The notes beneath the pieces are model-generated. The model was not told the origin of the DNA and made no database searches. It saw only the letters and a list, made by a program, of their open reading frames with translations. From Platanthera guangdongensis (Eukaryota; Streptophyta; Magnoliopsida; Asparagales; Orchidaceae), in the NCBI GenBank assembly GCA_039583875.1, contig CM077166.1, positions 95,202,094 to 95,266,093 on the forward strand: a DNA stretch of 64,000 bases, in the 5' to 3' direction. Within the stretch, counting starts at the first letter, position 1, and each line of letters opens with the position of its first letter. This document shows positions 46,930-57,046 of the stretch, in pieces. Made by a program: the position numbers and the translations under genes.

Positions 46930-48923
46930 ATAAGATTTCAACAGTTAATCATGGAGTAGAATTCAAATTCAGAGACAGAATTTATGCAGGAAACATAAAA
47001 GAGTTTTTAAAAGGAGTTTACAAAAAGAGAAGAATTAACTAAGGGTCACAGATAGATAGAGAAGAAAGATATTCAGTCTGCATACTCATACAGTCTTCAT
47101 CATTTGCAACTCTTCACCAAGCTTTCAAGAGACATAAAAACACATACTTATACACCTTATAAGTCTTTATTTATAGTTATTTTTATACATTTTTTATTTA
47201 ATAAATTATAATAGTTTATTTAGTTTATTTTAATATTTGTGTTAAAATGCATTGTTTTCTTATTTCTGTTTTATTTGGGCTGCAGATAACAAATTGGAGC
47301 ATGCTAGGCTGATCAGCAGAACAGACAGAGCAATCCTGGAAAAATCAACTTTTCACGGCCATGTCACAGGCATTACCTTCAGGTCACGGGCGTGACATGT
47401 GGTCGTGACATATAGAGGACTTTTAGAGGGCAGGGCACGACTTTTTAAAGCTACACGCCCATAGTCATGGGCGTGACCAGAAGGCGTGACCAAGGGGCTC
47501 AATTCGTCGAGCGAAGAACGTCGAACAGTCAAGTACACGCCCGTGACCCAAAGGTCACGGGCGTGAACCTGGGCCTGTCGCGTGCGTTTACAGCAAATAA
47601 GTAGAGCCGTTCCTGCCATTGCCGCCACATATCCGTTGCAGCCTGACACGCCCATGGCACCGGCGTGACCATAGGGCATGACACCTTCATCAACAGTAAT
47701 TTACTCCCGCCGTTTTCAACTTCCTGTGGTTTTCCAGAAATAGAACTGACACGCCCTAGGTCATGGGCGTGACCTAGGGGAGTGACCCGCCATTTAACAT
47801 ATTTTGGCGGTTTCTCCTCCAACGTTCCCAGACTTTCAAGACGGCGGTTCAGAGCCTGATATGCCCTAGGTCACGGGCGTGACCTTCCAGAAGTTTTTCC
47901 TATAAGTCTGATTTATAAGATTTCAATAGTTAATCATGGAGTAGAATTCAAATTCAGAGACATAATTTATATAGGAAACATAAAAGAGTTTTTAAAAGGA
48001 GTGAACAAAAAGAGAAGAATTAACTAAGGGTCACAGATAGACAGAGAAGAAAGATATTCAGTCTGCATACCCATACAGTCTTCATCATTTGCAACTCTTC
48101 ACCAAGCTTTCAAGAGACATAAAAACATATACTCATACACCTGATAAGTCTTTATTTATAGTTATTTTTATATAATTTTTATTTAATAAATTATAATAGT
48201 TTATTTAGTTTATTTTAGTATTTGTGCTAAAATGCTTTGTTTTCTTATTTCTGTTTTATTTGGGCTGCAGATAACAAATTGGAGCATGCTAGGCTGATCA
48301 GCAGAACAGACAGAGCAATCATGGAAAAATCAACTTTTCACGGCAATGCCACGGGCATGACCTTCAGGTCACGGGCGTGACATGTGGTCGTGACCTATAG
48401 AGGACTTTCAAAGGGCCGGACACGGCATTTTAAAGCTACACGCCCATAGTCACGGGTGTGACCTTCTGGTCACGGGCATGACCAGAAGGCGTGACCAAGG
48501 GGCTCAATTCATCGAGCGAAGAACATCGAACAGTCAAGCAAACGCCCGTGACCCAAAGGTCACGAGCGTGAACCAGGGCGTGTCGCGTGCGTTTATAGCA
48601 AATAAGTAGAGTCGTTCCTGTCGTTGCCGCCACATATCCATTGCAGCCTGACACGCCCATGGTCACGGGCGTGACCATGGCGCGTGATGCCTTCATCAAT
48701 AGCAATTTACTCCAGCCATTTTCAGCTTCTTGTGGTTTTCCAGAAATAGAACTGAGACGCCCTAGGTCACGGGCGTGACCTAGGGGCGTGACCCGCCATT
48801 TAACATATTTTGGCTATTTCTCCTCCAACATTCCCGGGCTTTCAAGACGGCAGTTCCAAGCCTGACACGCCCTATGTCACGGGCGTGACCCAGGGCGTGA
48901 CCTTCCAGATGTTTTTCCTATAA
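46930..48923 (+). repeat. Tandem duplication, two units of about 985-1010 bp
   Basis: 46930-47910 and 47915-48923 are collinear, starting ATAAGATTTCAA and ending GACCTTCCAGA(A/T)GTTTTTCCTATAA. Each unit contains about 225 bp upstream sequence and about 750 bp of an A-related LTR with palindromes. The second unit has about 20-30 bp extra. Confidence 0.85.
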
Positions 48924-49297
48924 ATTCCAGATACGTTCAAGAGCTGGGGGGATCTAGGAGGCCAATCTAAGAGTAGTTTTACCTCGTTTATTTCTATGTT
49001 TTGCTGCATTTTCTTTATGTAACCCTTAGCTTCATAGTTTAGTTTGCATTTCTTTATGTTTAATTCAATTACTCTCTTCTTAGTAATCATGTTCTTGCCC
49101 TTCTTTCTATGTAATTTCTTCATCATGCTTAGTACCTAAACTTCTTTTAGCACTTGATCATGATGAATCTTGGAATAAAATAAGCTTCTCAACTTTATTA
49201 AAAATGTCAAGTCCTTTACTTTACTCACTAATGATTCATCTTTCATTAATATTGTATCGAATTTGAAAGTCCACCTCGAGTCAACTATCTTCACCTA
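48142..49297 (+). mobile_element. H: LTR related to element A, plus orientation, truncated by D
   Basis: Starts TGATAAGTC, the same as the minus-strand start of A's LTR, and shares the CCCTAGGTCACG palindromes (48760-48785, 12-bp perfect arms) and AGCACTTGATCATGATGAA near 49160. It is cut at 49297 by the LTR of D. A partial LTR of the same kind (47157-47905) precedes it in the duplicated unit. Confidence 0.6.
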
Positions 49298-50261
49298 TGG
49301 GGGGGGGGGAATAGGTGACGTGCAGCGTTTTTGCGGAATTTAAATTGTACCTACACACGAAAATAAAACAACACAGCACAAAAGAGTACACAAGCTATTT
49401 ATAGTGGTTCCCAGATTTGGGTACATCCACTTTCCCCCTTTGACCTATCTCCCAACAAGGGACGACTCGGCCACTTCTCCAACAGGATTGAAATCCAATC
49501 CTTGCACTATCGGAAGGAACCCTTCCACACGTAGTAGTCAACACTCCCACAACACGGGTTGCACCCAACCCTTACAACTAGGAACCAACGTTCCTTTACA
49601 ACAAAAGTAAAACTAGAATGTACAAGAGATACAAACTACGTTTGGAGACTAAGGTGTCCCTCTTCGTTGACGACGTGTTTTTGAAGTCCACGAAGAGTCC
49701 ACAACCCTAGATCTCTCTTGGAGAGAATCTCCCCGGAACCGGCGGCGGCAAGATGGGCGGCGGCTTGGTTCACGGGATCGGCGGCAAAAACGGTGTGCGG
49801 CTGCTGTACTTTGGAGATCCAAACTTCGTAGCGAAGCTAGCTAGGTCTTCCAACGGTCACTCTAGGATCAATCGTCTCGATCGATTCGGACGGGGAAGTT
49901 TTTCCTGATCAACAAATCGAGAGACAAGGGATCTCTGGATAGACGCGTAAGACTCTAAGCTTGGCTAAGCTTCTGTCGCCGGGAGATCTGGAGGAAACCA
50001 CGATAAAACGACCGGCGATCGACTTGCACGAGCGGCGACGGCGGCGGAGCTGTTTCGCGATTCTAGGTCATGGTCGGCAGCTTGTTTTTCGTCTTTTTCT
50101 CTGTGTGTGTTTACTGTTCAAAAATAACCGTATATATATACACAAGTAAACACCTTAATGACCGTTGTGGGTCCCATAAGAAGAAATCCTAAATCCGTTT
50201 CAAAATAGTGCCAGCGGCAGAATCCGGTCCATCTTTTTCCCGAAAATTGCCCAAGTAAAAA

Positions 50262-50474
50262 TCGGCGAGAATCACCATTGATTCTCGACGATTCGGCGAG
50301 AATCACAAAGTGATTCTCGACGATTCGTCGACAATCACAAAGTGATTCTCGTCGAATTTGACTTGATTGCACTCTGATTTAGCCGGCGAGAATCAGCCAG
50401 TGATTCTCGACGATTCGGCGAGAATCTCTAGTGATTCTCGTCGAATCGGCGAGAATCACTTGGTGATTCTCGTC
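50262..50474. repeat. Palindrome array in the LTR of D
   Basis: Six units of about 31-40 bp of the form GCGAGAATCAC - 4 to 8 nt - GTGATTCTCGACGATT, with small variants (one ACAATCAC, one TCTC). Element C inserted inside the last unit. Confidence 0.85.
50470..50474. repeat. Left target-site duplication of element C, TCGTC
   Basis: TCGTC before TGTTGATGC. Identical copy at 59097-59101. Confidence 0.9.
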
Positions 50475-51136
50475 TGTTGATGCACGAAAACGGACAGGGA
50501 GTCGGTCACCACCAGCTAACGGTTCAAACACCGGGGAATAGGGAAGGAAAGGAGGAGACTGTCGACTAATCGGTTACTAGCGGTCGCGGCTAAAGGGCAG
50601 AAAAGAGGAGGGGCCGCTGGCAGCGGCAACAGCAGAGTTCGCCCGCCGCGGCTTAAATGCCACTCTTGCGGCGGGCTTTCCTTTACTTAAAAATGAGACA
50701 GTTACAACGAGTAAAAGAAGAAGCCGGCCGGACTACAAGCCGCAATACACTAGACTTGAGACCGCAGCTCTTAACAGACGAGCTACTGGATCCCAGTCAT
50801 GGTGTCTTGGGGAGTGCACCCACCCCCTATTTATAGGCTCGGGGGCCTGCCCAAACGGGCAGGGCTAAAATTACCGGCTGCCCGGGGTACAGGAGAACCG
50901 GTCAGAGGTGAGGGGAAGCAAAAGAGAAAGAAACAAGAAAGGAGGGAAGCCGCGCGGTCTGGCGGATTCCTCCTGGCGAGCTGACGGCTGGGTCCTTGGG
51001 CCTTGTCGCTGAGCAGGGTCGGTGCTGGCAGCGGCCTGACATGGAGACCGCCCGGCTTGGGGGTTTGGCGGCTTGAATAAGCAGACCGCCCGGTCTGAAA
51101 AACTGCGCGGGCAGGTCGCGGATTCCGGGCTTATCA
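50475..51136 (-). repeat. Element C, 3' LTR (left)
   Basis: TGTTGATGC...CTTATCA, 662 bp. CTATTTATAG at 50827-50836 gives a minus-strand TATA box. CCGCGCGG at 50950-50957. Confidence 0.92.
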
Positions 51137-51148
51137 TAATCCCCGCAC
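51137..51148 (-). other. Polypurine tract of element C
   Basis: Minus strand GTGCGGGGATTA directly before the 3' LTR. Confidence 0.7.
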
Positions 51149-51323
51149 ATTTTTAAGTTTCCAAAAAACTTCGAAAATGTAGAACTAAGCCGGAGACCGC
51201 GACTGCTTCATCGTTGTCTTTAAATCCCCTGACCCTTGACATTCTTCAGGATTCCTGCCAAGCACGGGTCGCTACTCGCCACTTGCGGTTAGAATTTTGC
51301 AAGCCGACGCGATTTCTTTAGCG
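51149..51323 (+). promoter_or_regulatory. Presumed promoter and leader of antisense gene 1
   Basis: Between the 3' LTR and the first ATG. TTTAAAT at 51219-51225 is TATA-like, about 100 nt upstream of the ATG. No stronger signal is seen. Confidence 0.35.
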
Positions 51324-53399
51324 ATGGATGTGATGTCATCAATGCTAGCTCGCAACAAGAAACCGCCAGAAGCGAAGCAGAGCCGGAGCGAAAACTCGAA
51401 TGATTCTGCCCGTCAGACTGCCAAGAAGACTGGGAAGCCGGAGACATCAGCGGCTTTTGGACCTGACAAGAGGCCGACAGAGATGGTCGGCGGACCATCG
51501 CAGGCCGCAGCCGATCCCAAAGCGGTTTCGAAGGCTGCTCCACTGCAAACCGGGATTGCCAAATCCATCGACGTGACTTTCTCTCCATCAGGAGAACCAC
51601 TCCTAAAAATCGGTGGGACGGAGGAGAAGAGTGTTGAGTCTGGGAAACCGTCCGAATTGCCGAGCAAGGTCGACTTAATCGTTGTGGATGACAACGAGCC
51701 TGAGAAGGCGCAGGAACCCGAGCGGACTGTTGCTGAACAGGGCAAGCGGACTGAAAAGGTGTCCGGCTCCCTGAAACGGCGGAAAGAAAGGAGCGAAACC
51801 CTTGAAGAAAGGATGAAGAAGAAAATGAGGAAGGTGCATGCCAGAAACCGGAATATCTCTGAAAAGACCGGAGCGGACAGTCTTCAACACAGGCCGCACG
51901 AGAAGGAGGTACCCGAGGACCCGGCTACACCGGATCACAAGCCGAGCGAACTGGAGAATACGCCCGCGGTTAGCGACTCGCTCAGCGAGCTCCTGAAGGG
52001 CATGGAGACCCTCCAGCGGCAAGACGCGCTGTTGTCGACACCAGCGGCCTCTGAGGAGGTTGACCGCCCGGACATCCAGGTTATTGGGGAGAAGCCTGGC
52101 GAACCGGCTTTCGCGGCTTCTGAAGGAGCCGAGAAACTGAAGCTCCGCGAGAAGATGGAGGAGATGAAGAAACTGATCGCCGAGAAGCCGGTGGCGACCA
52201 CACATCCATTGCTGCAAGGTAAACACCGGGACGTTAGGCGAATTATTAAATTCTACAAGTCGCGGTCAAGGAAGAAGGGGGCAAATATAATATTAAATCC
52301 GCCGGCCAGCTTTTTCCTGACCACGGCTCAACTGAAAAGCCGAGCTAAGGAAACCGAGCGGCTATGGAAAGAAAAGCTGAAGAGGATAGATCCTGAGCGG
52401 CTCAGGCGGCCAGTGATTAAAATCCATACCGCGGCCTCTGGAGGAGATAAACATCAAACCGGCGGTCTTATCCTACCGATTTCCTTACTAGAAGTTCGCA
52501 ACAATCCGGCTGAACCTGACTGCGGTTTCTCTTCTGCAGGTGTACCGGAGACCGCAATGAAACCGGGCGACTTGACGTCGTATTTGTCTATGCTGCCACC
52601 GCCTCCGCCTCCAAGTGTTCGCAAGAAGGAGATGGCCGACTTCCAGAAGGAGGTCGGCTCGCTGCAGGCGGCTTTGAACGCGGCCACCGAAACACTGCGG
52701 ATTAAAGACGAACAGTAGCGGGTTGCCCAGGAGGCCGTGGAAAAAAGGATCCAAGATTTGCAAACCACCCTGGAGCAAGAGACCACTAGGTTGCAAAGAG
52801 CGCTTGAGCTGGAGACCGCAAGGATGAAGACTGCGATGGAACAAGAGACTGCCAGGCTCCAGACCGCGATGAAGGAAGAGACCGCCAGGTTCCAGACTGC
52901 GAGGAAGGAAGAGACCGCCAGGCACCAGACCGCGATGGAAACCGCTGAGGCGAAGATTGCTGAGATGCAGGTCGCCTTGGAGCAGGAAAGGGCGGAGAAG
53001 TACTTGCTGATGGCCGCGCAGCCGGAAGGAGACAGAGAACAGATCCCGCATGCCGGAGGCGGCGAAAACCAAGACTTGCCGGCAGAGACCGGCGGAGAAC
53101 TGCGGCCTGCACCACCAACTCCTGCAGAGTTGCTGGGAACTAGCCGCCCGGCCTCTGGCGAGAGTTCGCATCCGCCAGTGGCCGCGGCGCCTAACCAGGT
53201 CGCAGTTCCAAGCGGTCCGGGGGCCCAGGCGATCCATATGATTCCGTTTGCGAGAGTTGAGCGCGACGCTGCGCGAGTTCATCGGTCTCTGCATGCGCTT
53301 CATAATCTGGTTAGCCAGGTGTATGTTGCGATTGTGCAGACCGGTGAACAGGTCGCGCACATGGGACGAGATAGGCCGGAAGACGACAAACGATCCTGA
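51324..53399 (+). pseudogene. Antisense gene 1 of element C: proline/lysine-rich coiled-coil protein with one in-frame stop
   Basis: One frame of about 690 aa interrupted by a TAG at 52716-52718; the two halves (to 52718, and 52719-53399) are in the same frame. The start chosen is the first ATG (51324, MDVMSSMLARNKK). Visible features: basic cluster LKRRKERSETLEERMKKKMR (possible nuclear signal) at about residues 150-175, a PPPPPP run near 430, a long coiled coil spanning the stop, and five 11-residue repeats of the form MxxETARxQTA coded by 33-bp units at 52770-52934. A weak possible intron in phase (52219-52539, 321 nt, AAG|GTAAAC to TTCTGCAG|GT) would not remove the stop. No domain recognised. 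It lies antisense to gag in the 3' region of the element. The TAG could be a recent mutation (CAG to TAG would restore Gln) or read through. Confidence 0.65.
52770..52934 (+). repeat. Five 33-bp coding repeats
   Basis: Units at 52770, 52803, 52836, 52869 and 52902, each coding an 11-residue coiled-coil repeat (consensus MEEETARLQTA). The 11-residue period is that of a hendecad coiled coil. Confidence 0.9.
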
Positions 53400-53860
53400 G
53401 CGACTTGAGAGACCTAAGCCGCGCCGACATTCGTATATTGTGTTGTAATATATATTTTTTCTCTGGATGTTGGACAATTTGATTGTTGTAAACTGTTGTA
53501 TTTTATTATGCTGCGAACTGCATGCGGCTTATGCGGCTTGAAATTCATAATCCACATGTCTGCTGCTTTGTTCTGAGAAATTTAAAGTTTAGGATAATAG
53601 CCGCGCGGTCTGGCGAACAGAGCGCCGGCTTGAATACTTGATATCCACATGATTTGCCATAGAATTTTTCTAAGTGTAGGGAAATAGCCGTGCGGACTGA
53701 CGGGCTAAAAGGCGGCTTGATCACTACGCTGTTCTGCACTTCCAGCGGACTTAGGCCGCGCGGCGTGACGACTAGCCGCGATTTGACGTTGGGCACTGTA
53801 GCTTCACGGATTTTCTATAAATAGTGCAGACCCCGCAGAGTTCATCACAAATCAAGAAGG
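53400..53860 (+). promoter_or_regulatory. Intergenic region with promoter of antisense gene 2
   Basis: Contains TATAAATA at 53816-53823, 38 nt before the ATG at 53861, which leaves room for a very short leader. Also two CCGCGCGG palindromes (53601-53608, 53756-53763) and a degenerate one (CCGTGCGG near 53688). Confidence 0.65.
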
Positions 53861-55660
53861 ATGCGGGCTAAGTCCAAGTCGTTGCGGTCTGACAAGGCCA
53901 CAGCCGTTAGGACAGATGCGGCCTCCGCCTTCCACTCAGCTGACCACAAAGAATGCCGGCTTACAAAAGCCGAGCTGGATGACTTTGTCGAGAAACATAT
54001 GCAAGGAAGTCCGCTGATCGCGCGGCTTCCCCGGCAGGATGAGCGGATTAACTCCTCCAACGCGAATCAGATCACAGTCCCCATTGACCACTTCGACTGC
54101 GGCTTCAGCTTCCCGGTCTTGCTAGAGGCCGTAGCGGTCTTCGACCACTATGGAGTTGTGCCCAGACAACTTCCCCCGAACTCGATAGCCGCAATATACA
54201 GCTTCATCTCTTACCTCAGGTCGAAAAGAGTCCGCTTCTCGATGAGGCTCTTCCGAGAGTGCTTCTCGGTGCGGTCTATCCCGGACTCCGGGACAAAGAT
54301 CTTCCGGGGGCACCTCTACTTCGGCTGCAGAGGGCTGAAGATAGTTAACTTGGCCAACAAGATCGCGAACTGGCTGGAGCGGTTTCTGATCTTCGAGGGC
54401 AACTTGGGGTTGCTGCCGGTCGACCCCCAAATCCGCGAAGAAGCCGCTTTCGGCAGCAGCGGCTTGGACGGCATGGAGAAGGAGATTTACGACTTCTTCA
54501 GGGGTGAGCGGCTTGATGTAAACCACTACATCCCGCTGCTGCCGTCGCTAGTAGGAGTCGAAGCGGAAGACAGTAAGTGTTAAGCCGGCCGACCTGAATT
54601 CTTAGCCGCGCGGCCTGAAAACTAACTTTGCCTTCTATCTTTGCAGCTGCTGTGGCGGTCCCACTGAACAAGCCGCAGACTCCGGGCGGCTTGACCCTTA
54701 CTCAAAGAGAAAAGAGGGCGAAGCGGGTCAAGCCGGCGCGAGCTGCGGAGGAGGAGGAGTCGGACTCCTCTGGAGAGTTCATGCTGCAAGGAACCGGCAG
54801 CAGCCTGAAGGATGTCCACGGCGACCCGGCCTTGCGGTGGAGTCCGGACGGCAAGTCGGTGACGATCTCCACCGCCCTCCCCTACTGGGGAGCAGAAGAA
54901 GTAAGCCGCCATGCTAATGCGGTTGGCGGAGCGCTGTACGACAAGCGCAACTTGAGGGCTATGCGACGAGTTCCTCCAGACGACTTGCCGCGGCTAGCCG
55001 CGCAAGTCGGCGCGAGGAGCTTCGTGGCAAGCCATTTCATGGGGCTTGCCTACAAGGAGCTGATGAAAGAGAACAGCGGTCTGAAGACGCAGTTAGGCGA
55101 ACAGCAAGAAGAGAACAAGCGGCTTAAAGAGAAAGAGGCGGTAAGTCATTACCAATACCCGCGCGGTTAGAATTATGTAACCGCGCGACCTTACCTTTAC
55201 CTTTGCTTTGTAGGAAATGTACAACCCCGCCAACCCGATCTTCCAAGACCAAGTCTTCCCCCAACTTGTCCAAGGGATCGATGGAGCGCTTAACCGCCTC
55301 CGGGACATTGGCGGCTTGGCCGCCGGCTTCACCAACTTCACATGCGCCGACATCTACCCTTCCCTGAAGGAGCAGGTGGCCGACGTCTATAAGTCGATCA
55401 AAGGCAAAGCCAAAGTCGGGGAAGAAGTCGGTGAGGTGGTGGGAGACGCCGTGGAGGAGGTCGGCCAGGGAAGCCGGAGTCCACGCACATCTCCTGAGTC
55501 CGGCGGCCAAGAGTCGGAGACCGCGTGGCCAGACTCGACATCTTCTGATGGTTCAGCGAGCTCCGCAACTAGCAGCGGGTACTCTTTATCATCTGTCGAT
55601 GTTGGTGATGGCAGTGATTTGGATGCTCCTGCGACTAAGAAGCTCAAACCGGACGATTAG
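53861..55660 (+). CDS. Antisense gene 2 of element C: gypsy-type transposon-domain (PF04195-like) protein, three exons
   Basis: Exons 53861-54572, 54647-55140 and 55214-55660 join in frame to about 550 aa. Donors A|GTAAGT and G|GTAAGT and acceptors TTTGCAG and TTTGTAG are strong and exist only on the plus strand. Exon 1 residues about 70-200 (FDCGFSFPVLLEAVAVFDHY, VPRQLPPNSIAAIYSFI, IFRGHLYFGCRGLKIV) resemble the plant 'putative gypsy type transposon' family (PF04195), a domain of unknown activity often annotated from retroelements; it is not a transposase. Exon 2 ends in a coiled coil (ELMKENSGLKTQLGEQQEEN). Exon 3 is Ser-rich and acidic, with a basic end KKLKPDD. Own TATA box upstream. The gene is open throughout, so may be expressible. 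Role unknown. Confidence 0.78.
54573..54646 (+). other. Intron 1 of antisense gene 2
   Basis: 74 nt, GTAAGTGTTAAG...TATCTTTGCAG. Phase 1. Contains a stop codon in the reading frame, so it must be removed. CCGCGCGG at 54606-54613. Confidence 0.8.
55141..55213 (+). other. Intron 2 of antisense gene 2
   Basis: 73 nt, GTAAGTCATT...GCTTTGTAG. Phase 0. Carries CCGCGCGG (55159-55166) and CCGCGCGA (55181-55188). Confidence 0.8.
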
Positions 55661-57046
55661 AAAAATTTATAACTTGGTTTTGTATTTTGAACTTTTTTGA
55701 AATCGGCGGATTGTTTTTGTAACCGCGCGATTAATATTTTGTAATACTTAATGACATAGAAATGAAGGCATTTTTACCTTACTCTTTTTTACATATTGCT
55801 TTTCTTACTTGACTAAGTCCGCGCGGTCTCAGTTTAGCTTCCGATTTAAAGTATAAGTATGTAAACCGGCTGAGTTTGCGCTGCGACTTCAACAAAGCTA
55901 TCCGCAAGAGAGAGATATTTCCCTGCGGTTTATACCGGAGTGCACGTCAACAATAAGCCGAGCGGCTAATAATTTAAACCGCAATTTTCCTTGATGAATT
56001 ATTCAACGTTATCTGCTAGAAGAGCTGAATTGCCGCGGCTTGCTGATACATAAACCGTGACCGCTAAGCCGCGCGGTCACCTGTCGTAGTCGGCAAACAT
56101 TCATAACATTGAAATATTAGATTGCGGCTAGGGCGAACTCTGAAACGAATTGCCCATTTGATTAAAGGAACAGGAAAAGAGAAACAAACTTCGGCTTCCG
56201 ATAATACAGACCGATATAGCCATATGGGAGCCAGGAACTCTTGTGACGATAGTTCGCTGATTTAGCTGATATAATTAATACCATAAGTCGGCAGATCAAT
56301 AGCCAGGAATTAAGTGCCAGAAGCAGGTAGGAACAGGAAAGTTAATAAACTTAAGCCGGAAACTGAAACCGGGCGGCTTGTGTAATTAATTATAAAACCT
56401 GCACAGGCCGCTAAATAAAACCGCGAGACAGCGGATAGGCGCATGTTGTCCTGCAAAAATAGGTGAAGATATGCACTTATGTGTCAATGTGGGCAGGTGC
56501 GCGTGGCATTGCTTTCCTCACAAAAAACACATAAGCGGGATCGAAATTCTTAAATTCCATGACCAATGTCAAGCGGGACAAGTACGCAACGTCTGCGACT
56601 GAGGTCAAGCAGGACAAGTATGCAATGTCTGCGACCGAGGTCAAGCGGGACAAGTACTTAAAGCCTGTCTGTGACTGAAGTCATGCGTGACGGGTACGCA
56701 ATGCCTGCGACTGAAGGTCAAGCGGAAAACCCACTACACATCTGCTACTGAAGTCGAGCAGGATGTGGAGGGCTTAAGAATTCGAAAGGGGCTCTTGCCC
56801 CTACATGCATGCATATAGGCATAAAGAGTAAAGCTAAAAATAAGCTTCAAATGAAAAAAGTAACATTTGGATGATGTTAAGGAAGTGATAAAGGATATAT
56901 ATCTGTAGCTTTATCATGCCTTATAGAAAGAGAGAGAGAGAGATGTTATGTATTATTCTGAACATAAGCACTTTTCATTATAGAAAGAAAGAGGGATCAC
57001 TGCTTGATCCATTGAGCAAGAAACGGAAGATTGTCTTAGAGAGTAA
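55661..57046. other. Non-coding centre of element C
   Basis: Lies between the 3' end of the antisense gene and the 3' end of gag, where pol would be in an autonomous element. Holds CCGCGCGG motifs (55819-55826, 56069-56076), a (GA)n run near 56930 and the 36-bp repeats. No gene seen. Confidence 0.7.
56568..56770. repeat. 36-bp tandem repeat, about six units
   Basis: Units start at 56568, 56604, 56640, 56680, 56717 and 56753, consensus GTCAAGCGGGACAAGTACGC then AATGTCTGCGACTGAG. The first three are regular, the rest decay. Confidence 0.88.

Larger units (their letters stand above)
49298..50474 (-). repeat. Element D 3' LTR, left part
   Basis: Begins with a run of G's then AATAGGTGACG, and includes CTATTTATAG (minus-strand TATA CTATAAATAG at about 49394) and GGGTACATCCACTTTCCC. 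It is interrupted by C at 50474 and resumes at 59102. The combined LTR is about 1.5 kb. The left border could be a few nt different. No target duplication can be checked because the other LTR is outside the window. Confidence 0.7.

Noticed and set aside
47353..48705. Frames of about 90-108 aa on the minus strand rich in VTPVT/GHAHD
   Set aside because: Translations of the GGTCACGGGCGTGACC palindromes.
49299..49309. G run as telomere or quadruplex signal
   Set aside because: A single G homopolymer at the usual G-rich LTR border of this copia type.
50262..50474. CRISPR-like array of repeated GAGAATCAC units
   Set aside because: Units are palindromic, of uneven spacing, without unique spacers, and lie in a plant copia LTR.
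51413..54912. Long minus-strand frames opposite the antisense genes of C (for example 52488-53477, 329 aa)
   Set aside because: GC-rich mirror frames; no splice signals, no family resemblance, and the coiled-coil repeats and introns make sense only on the plus strand.
53861..55660. Calling antisense gene 2 a transposase
   Set aside because: The PF04195-like domain has 'transposon' in its name only from its location; no catalytic acidic triad is visible and no transposase activity is established.
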